Shown one piece after another: positions 8,196 to 18,039 of a DNA stretch of 64,000 nt. How positions within the stretch are numbered: position 1 is the stretch's first letter; every line of letters begins with the position of its first letter. The stretch spans positions 310,001 to 374,000 of the forward strand of contig NZ_QUSW01000004.1 of assembly GCF_003852895.1 (NCBI RefSeq), read 5' to 3'. The notes beneath the pieces are model-generated. The model did not search any database, was not told the origin of the DNA, and saw only the letters and a list, made by a program, of their open reading frames with translations. The DNA comes from Rhizobacter terrae. Its GTDB lineage: Bacteria; Pseudomonadota; Gammaproteobacteria; Burkholderiales; Burkholderiaceae_C. Both the position numbers and the translations under genes were made by a program.

Positions 8196-8689
8196 TCACC
8201 AGCCATCTCGAAGTGCGCGGCGAACCGGCCGACGACGAGCGCCGCAACTGCACGCTGCTGGGCCTGGTCAGCGGACTGATGTCGGAAGCCCCCAGCCACA
8301 GCCACCTGCCATGGGCCCACGTGAGCACCGTGCTCATTCCTGCCATCTCGCACCGGCAGGTCAAGGTCTACTTCAATGAGGACGGCGACCCGGTGGGCTA
8401 CGTGGTGTGGGCACACCTGGCCGACGACGTCGAGCGCCGCGCGATGCAGACCGGCCAGTTCAGCCTGCACGAGAGCGAGTGGAACGAAGGCAACACGCTG
8501 TGGGTGCTGGACCTGCTCGCCCTGCCCGGCCATCTCAAGTACATGCTGCGCGACATGCGCGACTCGCTGTTCGCCTCCGACGAGGCGGTGCGCTACCTGC
8601 GCATCAAGCACAACCGCCGCATGGCCAAGGAGATCGGGCGGGAGGAGCGCTTCGGCTTCTTCGCGGCCGGCCGCCGGCAGGTGGCATGA
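8192..8689 (+). CDS. HlyC-type toxin-activating acyltransferase, stand-alone
   Basis: 165 residues, the usual length of the HlyC family. Catalytic residues are present: His36 (SHSHLPW) and Asp107 (WVLDLLA). It aligns block by block with the HlyC part of the first gene (YFNEDG-PVG, HESEWNEG, MRDSLFA), so the locus carries two paralogues. HlyC uses acyl-ACP to acylate internal lysines of RTX toxins; MceI/MchD-type relatives instead help attach a siderophore ester to microcins. The precursor here has no lysine, so the acceptor chemistry is open. It is coupled by 4-bp overlaps at both ends. Confidence 0.85.
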   Translation: MITSHLEVRGEPADDERRNCTLLGLVSGLMSEAPSHSHLPWAHVSTVLIPAISHRQVKVYFNEDGDPVGYVVWAHLADDVERRAMQTGQFSLHESEWNEGNTLWVLDLLALPGHLKYMLRDMRDSLFASDEAVRYLRIKHNRRMAKEIGREERFGFFAAGRRQVA

Positions 8690-9573
8690 GCCGGCAGACG
8701 TTCCTTCGCCGTCTTGGGCTCGCCGCGGGCGAGCGTGCGGTGGTCCTGCATGCGGATGACATCGGCCTGGGCGAAGCCAGCGTCAGGGCCTACGCGCAGA
8801 TCCACCAGGCCGGCCTGCTGGGCAGCGCCTCGGTGATGGTGCCATCAGGCTGGTTCCCCGCCGTGGCAGACCTCGCCCGCTCGGGCGTGCACGACCTCGG
8901 CGTGCACCTGACCCTCAACAGCGAATGGCCGAACTACCGCATGGCGCCGTTGCTGGGGCCTGCCGCCGCGAGCCTGGCCGATGCGCAGGGATGGTTCCAC
9001 CCGCTGGCCGTCCACACGCATCGACACGCATCGGCAGACGAAGCATTCGCCGAACTGAGTGCCCAGGTGCGGCGAGCCCGCACGGCGGGCCTGGCGCCCA
9101 CCCACATCGACAGCCACATGCTCACGCTGCTGCACCCGACGCTGTTCGAGGTGTACGTGCGGCTGTCGCGGCAGGAGCGCCTGCCCGCCACGCTGATCCG
9201 CATGGATGCCGATCAGCTGGAGCGCCTGTGCCGCATTCCCCGGTCCGATGCGGTGCAGTTGCACGAACGGCTGCAGGCGGTCGACGAGGAAGGCCTGGTG
9301 GCCTTCGACACCTTCGCCGAGCTGCCGCTGGATGCCCACGACCGCCGCCTGGACGCTGCACACCGCATCCTCGATGGCCTGCCCGAGGGGCTCGCCATGT
9401 TCATCTGCCACCCCGCCTGCGACGGTGTGGAGCTGCGCGCGATGACCACCGACTGGGCCGCCCGCGCCGCCGACCACCGGCTGTACCTCGACGACGGCTG
9501 GCGACGAGCGATCGAGTCCTCGGGCATCCGCACCCTGAACATGCGGCAGGTGCGGGACGCGATGTTCCCTTGA
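8686..9573 (+). CDS. YdjC/ChbG-HpnK family deacetylase
   Basis: 295 residues from the ATG that overlaps the HlyC stop. It begins with the family metal motif LHADDIG (Asp24/Asp25), then GVHLTLNSEW (His74) and THIDSHMLTLLH (Asp142, His144, His150). These fit the metal-dependent N-acetyl deacetylases that act on chito-oligosaccharides and on hopanoid or glycan precursors. As the last gene of the operon it may act on a sugar attached to the peptide or on an envelope receptor; this is inference. YdjC enzymes are unusual in bacteriocin loci. Confidence 0.8.
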   Translation: MSRQTFLRRLGLAAGERAVVLHADDIGLGEASVRAYAQIHQAGLLGSASVMVPSGWFPAVADLARSGVHDLGVHLTLNSEWPNYRMAPLLGPAAASLADAQGWFHPLAVHTHRHASADEAFAELSAQVRRARTAGLAPTHIDSHMLTLLHPTLFEVYVRLSRQERLPATLIRMDADQLERLCRIPRSDAVQLHERLQAVDEEGLVAFDTFAELPLDAHDRRLDAAHRILDGLPEGLAMFICHPACDGVELRAMTTDWAARAADHRLYLDDGWRRAIESSGIRTLNMRQVRDAMFP

Positions 9574-9638
9574 GCTCGGGGCGGATGCAGGCGCCGCGCT
9601 TGTCGGCGATTCCGCATTGGTCTACAGTGTATGCAAAA

Positions 9639-9663
9639 CGGAATCATGTTCCGTTATTCAGAA
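9639..9663 (+). promoter_or_regulatory. IclR-type operator, site 1 (before iclR-1)
   Basis: Three half-sites with 5-bp spacers: CGGAA-N5-TTCCG-N5-CAGAA. It lies 17 bases before the IclR start, consistent with autoregulation. The same layout recurs at 15288, 21083, 40471 and 40567. Confidence 0.7.
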
Positions 9664-9680
9664 CACCAGAGCAGGCCGCC

Positions 9681-10493
9681 ATGACCAGGACCATTGCCCC
9701 CTCCGTGCTTCCGGAAACCCCCGAGCAGCGCGACGACCCGGAATTCATCACCTCGGTGGCGCGGGCCTTCGCGGTGCTGCGCTGCTACCGCCGAGGCGAA
9801 CGCGCGCTGGGCAACAAGGATCTGTCGTACCGCACCGGCCTGCCCCGCTCCACCGTCGCCCGGCTCACGCACACGCTGACCTCGCTGGGCTACCTCGAAT
9901 ACCTGCCCGACTCGGAAAAGTACGGCCTGGGCATCGGCGTCGTCGGCTTCGGCCAGACCTACCTCGGCGCGCTCGACCTGCGCGAGGTGGCGCGCCCGCT
10001 GCTGCGGGACCTCGCCCACGAGGTGCAAGCCACCGTCGCCATGGCGGCGCGTTCGGGCGACGACATGATGCTGCTCGAAGTCGCCCACGGAAACCCGACC
10101 TTCGCGCTGGGCGTGTCGGTCGGTGAGCGGGTACCACGCGGTACCTCGGCCTTGGGCCGGGCCTGCGCCGCCGGCCTGTCGGTGCAGGCGCGCGAAAAGC
10201 GGCTCGATGAATTCCGGCAGGCCTTCCGGCCGCGGGACTGGCCCGACGTGCTCCGCGGTTTTCGCGAGGCCTTCGCCGACTTCGAGACCTATGGCTTCTG
10301 CTTCTCGCTGGGCGACTGGAACAAGGAGGTGTGGGGCGTGAGCGTGCCGCTGGATTGCGGCGAACCGCACCGCATGATGGCCTTGAGCTGCAGCATGCCG
10401 GCGCGCTCGGTGACGCGCGAGCAACTCATCATGCAGATCGGCCCCAGGCTGAAGCTCACGCGCGATCGCATCCTCCAGGGCATGGGAGTCTGA
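9681..10493 (+). CDS. IclR-family regulator 1 (PcaU/PobR-like)
   Basis: 270 residues. An N-terminal winged helix-turn-helix (about 22-85) has recognition helix RSTVARLTHTL (56-66), followed by the IclR effector domain (about 100-265) with the YGFCFSLGDW block typical of the PcaR/PcaU/PobR branch. The ATG at 9681 is the first Met after the operator. It shares long identical blocks with the second IclR at 21126, including STVARLT, so the two probably bind the same site. Members of this branch sense aromatic or carboxylic acids; the ligand cannot be read here. Confidence 0.9.
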   Translation: MTRTIAPSVLPETPEQRDDPEFITSVARAFAVLRCYRRGERALGNKDLSYRTGLPRSTVARLTHTLTSLGYLEYLPDSEKYGLGIGVVGFGQTYLGALDLREVARPLLRDLAHEVQATVAMAARSGDDMMLLEVAHGNPTFALGVSVGERVPRGTSALGRACAAGLSVQAREKRLDEFRQAFRPRDWPDVLRGFREAFADFETYGFCFSLGDWNKEVWGVSVPLDCGEPHRMMALSCSMPARSVTREQLIMQIGPRLKLTRDRILQGMGV

Positions 10494-10585
10494 ACCCAAG
10501 CATTTGGCCTGCGCAGTCATTCACGCCGTGCGGCTGCCGCGCGACGCTTGCGGTCCTTTTCCAACCGACCCAAGGACCGACGCCC

Positions 10586-11638
10586 ATGCCACGTAACGCC
10601 CTGCGCGCCGTTGTTGCCGCGCTCTTGCTGCCTTTGCTGTCCGGCTGCATCGACAAGGAAAAACTCACCGCCGTTCCCGATGCGGAGAACCAGATCTTCA
10701 CCCCCGACGGCCGACTGATCGTCACCGGCGGCGACGGTGTCTACGAGATCAAGCGCAACGGCACCGGCTACGTCGCCGAGCGCATCGCCAGCGACGTGAC
10801 CGGGTGCAACCACACCGGACTCGCGCAGATCGGCGCCTGGCTGTTCAGCCCCTGCCAGGCGCGGCCCAACGGCCTGCTGGGTGCGCCCGACAATCACCTG
10901 CTCGCCGCCAAGGTCATCGCCGGGCAGCCGCTTCACTTCGTGGAGGTGGACCGCTCCTCGCCGGACCCGATGGACCAGCTGTCCCTTCCCAACGGCCTGG
11001 CCGTGTCGCCCAACGGCAAGCTGCTGCTGGCGGACTTCAACCTGCTCGCCACTGCCGGCCTGGCACGACTCACGGTGGACCTGAGCGGCACGAAGCCGCG
11101 GGTGACGAGCTTCGAGCAGAACTGGGTGACATGGCAGCACGGCGTCTACCACCCCAACGGCGTGCGCGTGCTGGGCAACGAGCTCTTCGTGAGCGAGGTC
11201 AACAGCGTCAAGCGCTTCGCCTTCGACGCGAGCGGCAACGTGCCCATCAACCTTCCCGCACCTGGCGGGCGAACGGTGAAGAACGAAGTGCTGGTCTACC
11301 AGGGCGTGACGGTCGTGGACGACATCCAGCCCATCTGCGGCGGCGTGGCGGTGGATGATTTCGCAGGCGGCCGGCTCATCTACATGGCGCCCACCGGCCC
11401 GGACGGCAACGGGCTGCCCACCTACCGGCAGGGCCTGAGCTCCGGGCTGGCCTCGCTGGAGTCCCCCAGCTCCGTCATGCTGGGCCGCGGCCCGATGTTC
11501 ACCGGCCGGGACATCCTCGTGACCGAGAAAGGCATCATCGGCGAGTTCACGTCGGGCATCGGCAACAAGATTACCCGTGTGAAGTCCTCGGTGGACCTCA
11601 GCACCCCCGCGGGCTGCGCCACGCTGAACGCGAGCTGA
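10586..11638 (+). CDS. Lipoprotein with SMP-30/gluconolactonase-like beta-propeller
   Basis: 350 residues. The N-terminus is a lipoprotein signal with lipobox LLSGC (Cys21). The rest has repeated propeller-like strands, including LPNGLAVSPNGKLLLAD and HPNGVRVLGNELFVSE, typical of SMP-30/gluconolactonase and strictosidine-synthase-like folds. A periplasmic or outer-membrane-anchored lactonase or sugar/alcohol sensor role is possible, but the substrate is unknown. The start was chosen because it yields the signal peptide. It lies 92 bp after iclR-1 in the same direction and 69 bp before a thioredoxin-like gene. Confidence 0.75.
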   Translation: MPRNALRAVVAALLLPLLSGCIDKEKLTAVPDAENQIFTPDGRLIVTGGDGVYEIKRNGTGYVAERIASDVTGCNHTGLAQIGAWLFSPCQARPNGLLGAPDNHLLAAKVIAGQPLHFVEVDRSSPDPMDQLSLPNGLAVSPNGKLLLADFNLLATAGLARLTVDLSGTKPRVTSFEQNWVTWQHGVYHPNGVRVLGNELFVSEVNSVKRFAFDASGNVPINLPAPGGRTVKNEVLVYQGVTVVDDIQPICGGVAVDDFAGGRLIYMAPTGPDGNGLPTYRQGLSSGLASLESPSSVMLGRGPMFTGRDILVTEKGIIGEFTSGIGNKITRVKSSVDLSTPAGCATLNAS

Positions 11639-11707
11639 TTGGCCCTCGCCGGCAGGGGACGCGGCGGCCTTGGATAGAGTCGGGGCTTTCCACTTCGCGC
11701 CCCTCTC

Positions 11708-12166
11708 ATGAACCTCCTGCGCAGGATCTTCGCCGCCGTGCTCGTCTCGGGCACGGCGCTTGCGACCGCGGCGCCCAGCCTTCCCTACGACGAGAAGGCC
11801 GACGCACGCGCCGATCTGACCCAGGCACTGGCCGCTGCCCAGGCCAAGCACAAGAACGTGCTGGTGGTCTTCGGTGCGAACTGGTGCCCCGACTGTCGCG
11901 AACTCGCCACCAAGATGAACAGCGGCCCGCTGGCCACGCACGTCGCCCAGCGCTACGTCGTGGCCAAGGTGGACGTGGCACGCTTCGACAAGAACACCGA
12001 CATCGCCCAGCAGATGGGCAACCCCATCCGCAAGGGTATTCCCGCCGTGGCCGTGCTGCGTGCGGACGGTACGCTCGTGAAAGCCACGATGGGTGGCGAG
12101 CTGGCCAGCGCGCGCCGCATGGGCGACGACGAGGTGCTGAAGGTGTTGGAGGGTCTCGCGAAGTAG
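11708..12166 (+). CDS. Periplasmic thioredoxin-like protein
   Basis: 152 residues with a signal peptide (cleavage near Ala21-Ala22) and a thioredoxin fold carrying WCPDC (Cys60, Cys63) and a cis-Pro segment (GIPAVAV). It matches thioredoxin-family proteins of the DsbD-gamma/YyaL-adjacent type that reduce or shuffle disulfides in the periplasm. It precedes the GMC oxidoreductase by 26 bp, so the two are probably cotranscribed. The specific partner is unknown. Confidence 0.8.
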   Translation: MNLLRRIFAAVLVSGTALATAAPSLPYDEKADARADLTQALAAAQAKHKNVLVVFGANWCPDCRELATKMNSGPLATHVAQRYVVAKVDVARFDKNTDIAQQMGNPIRKGIPAVAVLRADGTLVKATMGGELASARRMGDDEVLKVLEGLAK

Positions 12167-12192
12167 GCCCCTTTTCCAAGGAGGTCTGCGTC

Positions 12193-13836
12193 ATGGTCGA
12201 CTACATCGTCATCGGCGGCGGGTCTGCGGGCAGCGTGCTCGCCGCCCGCCTGAGCGAGGACCCGGATGTGTCCGTGTGCCTGCTGGAAGCGGGCGAGGCG
12301 GACAAGAGCGTGCTCATCCACTGCCCGGCGGGCCTCGCCCTGCTGGCCAAGAACGGCATGGCGAACTGGAAGTTCGAGACCGTGCCGCAGCCGGGCCTGA
12401 ACGGGCGCAGCGGCTACCAGCCCCGCGGCAAGGTACTGGGCGGTTCCAGCTCGGTCAACGCGATGATCTACATGCGCGGCCAGCGCGAGGACTACGACCA
12501 CTGGGCCGAACTCGGCAACCCCGGCTGGGGCTACGACGAGGTGCTGCCGTACTTCAAGAAGGCCGAGCACAACGAGCGCGGCGCCGATGCCTTCCACGGC
12601 ACCGGCGGCCCGCTGAACGTGATGGACCTTCGCAGCCCCAACCGCTTCGGGCCCCTCTTCGTCGAAGCGGCGGCGCAGGCGGGCTTCCCCGTCAACCCGG
12701 ACTTCAACGGGGCCACGCAGGAAGGCGTGGGGATGTACCAGGTCACCCACAAGAACGGCGAGCGCTTCAGCGCGGCCAAGGCCTACCTGCGGCCCAACCT
12801 CGCGCGGCCGAACCTGCACGTCATCACCGGCGCGCACACCACGCGCATCGTGCTGCAGGGCAAGCGGGCCACGGGCGTCGAATACATGCACGGCGGCGAG
12901 CTCAAGCGCATCGACGCGAACAAGGAGGTGCTGCTGTGCGCCGGCGCCATCCAGTCGCCGCAGATCCTCATGCTGTCAGGCATCGGCCCCAAGGCGCACC
13001 TGCAGGCCACCGGCATTCCCACGCTGCATGACCTGCCCGGCGTGGGCCGCAACTTCCATGACCACGTGGACGTGGTGCAGGTGTTCAATGCGCCGCAACT
13101 CACCGAGCTCTTCGGCCTGAGCTTCACCGGCATCGTCAACACGGTGCGCGGCATGTCCGAATGGCGCCGCCAGCGCAGCGGACCGCTCACCACCAACTTC
13201 GCCGAAGCGGGCGGGTTCATCAAGAGCCAGCCGGGTGAAGCCACGCCCGACCTGCAACTGCACTTCGTCATCGGCAAGCTGGTGGACCATGGCCGCAAGA
13301 CGGTGTTCGGCCACGGATTTTCCTGCCACGTGTGCCTGCTGCGCCCGCAGGCGCGCGGCAGCGTGAAGCTGGCCAGCAAGGACCCGCTGGCCGCGCCGCT
13401 GATCGATCCGAACTTCCTGGGCGACCGCGACGATGCGGACCGGCTCATCCGCGGCTTCAAGCTGATGCGCCAGATCCTCACCCAGCCGGCGCTGGCGAAG
13501 TACGGTGCGAAGGAAGCCCCGGGCTCGGCGCGCGCGCAGACGGACATGGAGATCGAGCAGTTCATCCGCGACCGCGCGGACACCATCTACCACCCGGTGG
13601 GCAGCTGCCGCATGGGCTCGGGCGAGATGGACGTGGTGGATGCCCGCCTGCGCGTGCACGGCCTGCATGGGCTGCGCGTGGTGGACGCCTCCATCATGCC
13701 GCAGGTGATTTCGGGCAACACCAATGCGCCGGTCATCATGATTGCCGAGAAGGCAGCCGACATGATCAAGGCCGACGCGAAGCGCCCGGCCACCTCCGTG
13801 CCGCTGGATCAATCGACCGAAGCCGTGACGAGCTGA
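12193..13836 (+). CDS. GMC-family FAD alcohol dehydrogenase/choline dehydrogenase-like
   Basis: 547 residues from the ATG with a strong aaggagg upstream. The N-terminus holds the ADP-binding motif IGGGSAGS, then [15 protein letters not shown], and near the C-terminus HPVGSCRMG with the GMC active-site His and [13 protein letters not shown]. The family oxidises alcohols using FAD (choline dehydrogenase BetA, alkanol dehydrogenase AlkJ). Context with acyl-CoA ligases and dehydrogenases suggests an alcohol that enters CoA-thioester catabolism. Its 3' end overlaps the convergent dusC gene by 28 bp. Confidence 0.88.
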   Translation: MVDYIVIGGGSAGSVLAARLSEDPDVSVCLLEAGEADKSVLIHCPAGLALLAKNGMANWKFETVPQPGLNGRSGYQPRGKVLGGSSSVNAMIYMRGQREDYDHWAELGNPGWGYDEVLPYFKKAEHNERGADAFHGTGGPLNVMDLRSPNRFGPLFVEAAAQAGFPVNPDFNGATQEGVGMYQVTHKNGERFSAAKAYLRPNLARPNLHVITGAHTTRIVLQGKRATGVEYMHGGELKRIDANKEVLLCAGAIQSPQILMLSGIGPKAHLQATGIPTLHDLPGVGRNFHDHVDVVQVFNAPQLTELFGLSFTGIVNTVRGMSEWRRQRSGPLTTNFAEAGGFIKSQPGEATPDLQLHFVIGKLVDHGRKTVFGHGFSCHVCLLRPQARGSVKLASKDPLAAPLIDPNFLGDRDDADRLIRGFKLMRQILTQPALAKYGAKEAPGSARAQTDMEIEQFIRDRADTIYHPVGSCRMGSGEMDVVDARLRVHGLHGLRVVDASIMPQVISGNTNAPVIMIAEKAADMIKADAKRPATSVPLDQSTEAVTS

Positions 13837-14810
13837 TCCCGGGTGGGCTCGGCGGGCGGCAGCTCGCCGAACAAGTGCCGGCACAGCAGGTCCGCGTCAT
13901 TGATCGTGCGCACCGTGGCGTAGGCTTCGCCCGCTTCCGGGTAGCGGCGCCTGAGGTAGTTCAGCCACTGCTTGAGCCGCCCCGCACGCGCATGGCGGTC
14001 GATCTTGACGCGCACCAGCTCCCAGAACTGGCGGAAGACGGGCAGCATCTCTTCCCAGGTGAGTCCCGCATGCGACGGATGCCGGATGGCCAGTGCCAGG
14101 CCCGGGTCGCTCACCATGCCACGGCCGAGCATCAGCGAATCGCAGCCTGAGACCTCCAGGCAGCGCAGTGCCTCGTGCGGCGTCCACACCTCGCCGTTGG
14201 CAATCACCGGCACCCTTACCGCGCGGCGGATGTCGTCGATGCGCTCCCAGTACGCCGGCGGCTTGTAGCCATGCAGCTTGGTGCGCGCATGCACCACGAT
14301 CTCGTCCGCTCCGGCATCGGCCATGGCCTGGGCACACTCGATGGCGCGGCTGTCGCAGCGCACGCCCAGCCGCATCTTGGCCGACACCGGCGTCGGGCGC
14401 GGCACCGCACGCCGCGTGGCGCTGATGATGCGCGCAATGGTCTCGGGCTCGTCCAGCAGCGCCGCGCCGCCGCCATGGCGGTTGACCACCTTGGCCGGGC
14501 AGCCGAAGTTCAGGTCCACGCCGTGCGGCCCCATGCCGGCCACGCGCGCCGCGTTCTCGGCGATGCACGCCGCATCCGAGCCCATGAGCTGGGGCCGCAC
14601 CGGCACGCCGGCTGGCGTCAGCCCGCCATGGCGCAGCTCGGGCACGATGCGCAGGAAGACCCGCTCCGGCAGCAGCGTGCCGGTGACGCGGATGAACTCG
14701 GACACGCAGCGGTCCACGCCACCCACTCGAGTGAGGATGTCGCGCAGCGTGAAGTCCAGCAGCCCCTCCATCGGGGCGAGCAGGATCAGGCGCGGCGGGG
14801 TCGGGGACAT
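13809..14810 (-). CDS. dusC: tRNA-dihydrouridine(16) synthase DusC
   Basis: 333 residues. FMN-dependent TIM barrel with the N-terminal LAPMEG motif, catalytic Cys in LNFGCPAK, NRHGGGAALL, and the phosphate-binding VIANGEVW and MLGRGM. The C-terminal helical domain fits DusC, which reduces U16 in the tRNA D-loop. The start at 14810 is preferred over the longer frame because it begins directly before the conserved APMEG strand. It is a housekeeping gene sitting convergently against the GMC gene. Confidence 0.9.
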   Translation of the reverse strand: MSPTPPRLILLAPMEGLLDFTLRDILTRVGGVDRCVSEFIRVTGTLLPERVFLRIVPELRHGGLTPAGVPVRPQLMGSDAACIAENAARVAGMGPHGVDLNFGCPAKVVNRHGGGAALLDEPETIARIISATRRAVPRPTPVSAKMRLGVRCDSRAIECAQAMADAGADEIVVHARTKLHGYKPPAYWERIDDIRRAVRVPVIANGEVWTPHEALRCLEVSGCDSLMLGRGMVSDPGLALAIRHPSHAGLTWEEMLPVFRQFWELVRVKIDRHARAGRLKQWLNYLRRRYPEAGEAYATVRTINDADLLCRHLFGELPPAEPTRDQLVTASVD

Positions 14811-14847
14811 CCAGCGATTGTCCCCCGAGCCGGCCGGCGGCCAGCCG

Positions 14848-15144
14848 TCAGGGTGCTCGGGACGCCATCGGCGAGGCGCCGAGCCGGGCATCGGCCAGGT
14901 CGGCATCGGCCTGCATGGCGGCCGCGCCCATCACGAGGGCCGCGTGGTGCACGTCCTTTTGCGCCACGGCGACCGAGATCGCCGAGGTCGGCGGCAGGTT
15001 GTCCAGCGACTGCCACTTGGCCGATGGCTGGGTCAGGTGCAAGGCGCACAGCAGCACGGCAGCGAGCCCCGCGCTGGCGACGAATCCCCGGGTGATGCGG
15101 CGGTCGCGGTCCTCCCGCACCGGCCGGCGGCGGTTTTGGTTCAT
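14848..15144 (-). CDS. Small membrane-anchored hypothetical protein
   Basis: 98 residues. A very basic N-terminus is followed by one hydrophobic helix (about 20-40), then an Ala-rich periplasmic tail. No family recognised. A purine-rich Shine-Dalgarno (ggggag) precedes the ATG. It lies 38 bp upstream of dusC on the same strand and may share its promoter. Confidence 0.5.
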   Translation of the reverse strand: MNQNRRRPVREDRDRRITRGFVASAGLAAVLLCALHLTQPSAKWQSLDNLPPTSAISVAVAQKDVHHAALVMGAAAMQADADLADARLGASPMASRAP

Positions 15145-15258
15145 GTGTTTTCTCCCCTCTAGGCACGGCCCCGCCCGACTGAAGTCGCCAGGACCTGCAG
15201 GGACAGACGGAATGGCGACGCCAAACCGGACACGTCGCGCGCGTGCTTGCGGCCGGAT

Positions 15259-15286
15259 TTGATTTGCACTAGGCTTCTTCTATATT
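15259..15286 (+). promoter_or_regulatory. Probable sigma-70 promoter of the acyl-CoA dehydrogenase operon
   Basis: A -35 TTGATT (15259-15264) and a -10 TATATT (15281-15286) are separated by 16 bp. The IclR-type operator begins two bases downstream, so a bound regulator would cover the start of transcription. Confidence 0.5.
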
Positions 15287-15287
15287 T

Positions 15288-15312
15288 CGGAATCATATTC
15301 CGCTATACGGTT
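15288..15312 (+). promoter_or_regulatory. IclR-type operator, site 2 (acyl-CoA dehydrogenase operon)
   Basis: CGGAA-N5-TTCCG-N5-CGGTT, same layout as the other four sites. It overlaps the expected transcription start and lies 25 bases before the ATG at 15338, suggesting repression. Confidence 0.7.
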
Positions 15313-15337
15313 CAAAAAGAAGCATTCAGAGCCATCC

Positions 15338-17143
15338 ATGCCAGACACCCTCATCCGCCGCCGGGACCTGAGCTTTCTGCTCCACGATGTGCTGACCGTC
15401 AGCCAGCTCACGCATGCGCCCCGCTACGCCGAGCATTCGCGCGAGACCTTCGATGCCGCCATCGACGCCGCGTACCGCCTCGCCGAAGAGCAGTTCGCCC
15501 CGCACAACCGCGCCGGCGACAGCCGCGAACCCGAACTCGTCGACGGCCAGGTGCAGCTCATTGCCCCGGTCGGCCGTGCGCTGAAGGCGTTCGCGGATGC
15601 CGGCTTCCTCGCTGCCACCTTCGGCGAGGCCGATGGCGGCATGCAGTTGCCGCGCGTGGTCGCCAACGCGTGCTGGGCCTTGTTCAAGGGCGCGAACGTC
15701 GCCACCGACACTTACGCCACGCTGAGCATCGGCGTGGCGAACATGATCGACGCCTTCGGCACGCCGCGGCAGCGCGAACGCCTGCTGCCTGCCCTGCTGA
15801 GCGGCCGCTTCTTCGGCACCATGGTGCTGACCGAGCCGCATGCCGGCTCCTCGCTGGCGGAGATCACCAGCAGCGCGGCCCCGACGGGCGACGGGCGCTA
15901 CCGCATCAAGGGCAACAAGATCTTCATCACCGCGGGCGACCACGAGCTGGGCGAGAACATCATCCACCTCGTGCTCGCCCGGCTGCCCGACGCGCCGGCC
16001 GGCGTGAAAGGCATCTCGCTGTTCGTGGTGCCCAAGTTCCGCGAAGACGGCAGCACCAACGACGTGAGCCTGGCCGGGCTCATCCACAAGATGGGCAGCA
16101 AGGGCACGACCTCGGCCATGCTGAACTTCGGCGAGCGAGGCGAGTGCATCGGCGAACTGCTGGGCCAGCCGCACCAGGGACTGGCCTGCATGTTCCAGAT
16201 GATGAACGAGGCGCGCATCAACGTGGGCATCGCCTCGTCGGCGCTGGCCTGTGCCGGCTACCTGCATTCGCTGGCCTATGCCCGCGAACGCATGCAGGGC
16301 CGTGAGACGCCGGATCCGCGCTCGCCGCAGGTGGCCATCGTCAAGCATGCGGATGTGCGGCGCATGCTGCTCGCGCAGAAATGCGTGGCCGAGGGCGGGC
16401 TGCTGCTGTGCCTGCACGGCGCCCTGCTGTCGGACCTGCATGACGTGGCGCCCTCCGCCGCCGAACGAGACAACGCCCGGCTGATGCTGGACCTGCTCAC
16501 GCCCGTCATCAAGGCCTGGTGCGCAAAGCACGGCACGCTGGCCAACTCGCTGGCGGTCCAGGTCCACGGCGGCTACGGCTACACCCGCGAATACGCGGTG
16601 GAACAGTTCTACCGCGACAACCGGCTGAACTCCATCCACGAGGGAACGGATGGCATCCAGGCCATCGACCTGCTGGGCCGCAAGGTGGGCATGGCCTCAG
16701 GCGGCGCAATGCAGGCACTGGGTGCGCAGATGGCCGCCACCATCACCGAAGCGCGGGATGTCGCGCACCTCACAGCCGCACCCGAGCCGACCCGTGCCGC
16801 CCACTGGGCCACGCAGCTCGAACAGGCGTGGGTGGCTTTGGAGAGCACCACGCAGACCCTGCTCGCATTGCTGCCTCACGAGCCCCGGCGCGCGCTCGCG
16901 CACGCCAGCCTCTACCTCGACACCTTCGGCCACACCGTGGTCGCGTGGATGTGGCTGCGGCAAGCGCTCGCCGCCATCCGCCTGCTCGGCACTGCGCAAG
17001 GCGACGACATCCCTTTCCTGCGCGGCAAGCTCGCCGCCGCCCACCACTTCTTCCACGCCGAACTGCCGATGGCGATGGCCGCCCATGCCGTGCTGCGCAG
17101 CCTGGACCCCGCGCTCGCCGAACTCGACGACGCCTGGCTTTGA
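15338..17143 (+). CDS. Acyl-CoA dehydrogenase, long FadE/DmdC-type
   Basis: 601 residues, the long form with an N-terminal extension ([16 protein letters not shown]) and a C-terminal extra domain. FAD/acyl-CoA motifs include [25 protein letters not shown], and [15 protein letters not shown], whose Glu is the expected catalytic base. It oxidises acyl-CoA to enoyl-CoA. It is a paralogue of the protein at 49259. The family includes 3-methylmercaptopropionyl-CoA dehydrogenase DmdC, but nothing here proves that substrate. It is first in an operon with an SDR and a second acyl-CoA dehydrogenase. Confidence 0.9.
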   Translation: MPDTLIRRRDLSFLLHDVLTVSQLTHAPRYAEHSRETFDAAIDAAYRLAEEQFAPHNRAGDSREPELVDGQVQLIAPVGRALKAFADAGFLAATFGEADGGMQLPRVVANACWALFKGANVATDTYATLSIGVANMIDAFGTPRQRERLLPALLSGRFFGTMVLTEPHAGSSLAEITSSAAPTGDGRYRIKGNKIFITAGDHELGENIIHLVLARLPDAPAGVKGISLFVVPKFREDGSTNDVSLAGLIHKMGSKGTTSAMLNFGERGECIGELLGQPHQGLACMFQMMNEARINVGIASSALACAGYLHSLAYARERMQGRETPDPRSPQVAIVKHADVRRMLLAQKCVAEGGLLLCLHGALLSDLHDVAPSAAERDNARLMLDLLTPVIKAWCAKHGTLANSLAVQVHGGYGYTREYAVEQFYRDNRLNSIHEGTDGIQAIDLLGRKVGMASGGAMQALGAQMAATITEARDVAHLTAAPEPTRAAHWATQLEQAWVALESTTQTLLALLPHEPRRALAHASLYLDTFGHTVVAWMWLRQALAAIRLLGTAQGDDIPFLRGKLAAAHHFFHAELPMAMAAHAVLRSLDPALAELDDAWL

Positions 17144-17174
17144 ACCACCGACCCTGGACCCCAAGGAGATTTCC

Positions 17175-18011
17175 GTGATCGTGCAACACCACCTGCCCCG
17201 CGACCTGTTCAAGGGCAAGACCGTCTTCGTGACCGGCGGCGGCAGCGGCATCAACCTCGGCGTGGCATCGAACTTCGCTGCGCTGGGTGCCCACATCGCC
17301 ATCTGCGGCCGCACGCAGGACAAGCTCGACCAGGCCGCCATCGGCCTGCGCGAACTCAACGCCCATGCGGGCGCCAAGGTGCTTCCCGTCGCCGCCGACG
17401 TGCGGGACCCGGCGGCCGTGAACGCCGCCATCGCGCGCACGCAAGACGAGATCGGCCTCATCGACACGCTGGTCGCGGGTGCCGCCGGCAACTTCCTGTG
17501 CCCGGCCGAAGAGCTGACGCCCAACGGCTTCAAGACCGTCATCGACATCGACCTGCTCGGCTCCTTCCATGCCTCGCGCGCCGCCTTCGAGCACCTGCGC
17601 GAGAAGCGCGGCAGCCTCATCTTCATCTCCGCGCCGCAGGCCTTCGTGCCGCAGGCGTTCCAGTTGCACGTGGGGGCCGCCAAGGCCGGCGTGGACCAGC
17701 TCATGCGCAACCTGGCCGTGGAATGGGGCAGGTACGGCATCCGCGCCAACAGCATCGTGCCCGGACCCATCCTCGGCACGGAAGGATTGAAGCGCCTGTC
17801 CTCGCCCGAGGTGGACGAGCAGGCCCGCGAGGCTGTGCCGCTGCGCCGCTACGGCACGGTCGACGACATCGGCCAGGCCGCCGTCTTCCTCGCTTCGCCG
17901 CTGGCGGGCTACGTCACCGGCACGGTGCTGCTGGTGGATGGCGGCTCCTCGCTGGTGGGCTCGGCCCTGTGGAACCAGACCGTGGAAACACTGCCGCGCG
18001 GCAAGCGCTGA
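17175..18011 (+). CDS. SDR resembling 2,4-dienoyl-CoA reductase
   Basis: 278 residues. The GTG at 17175 is chosen because aaggag lies 6 bases upstream. Rossmann motif TGGGSGIN, then CGRTQDKLD, then [16 protein letters not shown]. The usual catalytic YxxxK is altered: the segment [22 protein letters not shown] keeps the Lys but lacks Tyr. Absence of that Tyr is a known feature of 2,4-dienoyl-CoA reductases (DECR), which also share the surrounding motifs. It probably handles unsaturated acyl-CoA from the neighbouring dehydrogenases. Confidence 0.8.
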   Translation: MIVQHHLPRDLFKGKTVFVTGGGSGINLGVASNFAALGAHIAICGRTQDKLDQAAIGLRELNAHAGAKVLPVAADVRDPAAVNAAIARTQDEIGLIDTLVAGAAGNFLCPAEELTPNGFKTVIDIDLLGSFHASRAAFEHLREKRGSLIFISAPQAFVPQAFQLHVGAAKAGVDQLMRNLAVEWGRYGIRANSIVPGPILGTEGLKRLSSPEVDEQAREAVPLRRYGTVDDIGQAAVFLASPLAGYVTGTVLLVDGGSSLVGSALWNQTVETLPRGKR

Positions 18012-18039
18012 CCCCTGCACACGACCTCCGGAGCCATTG

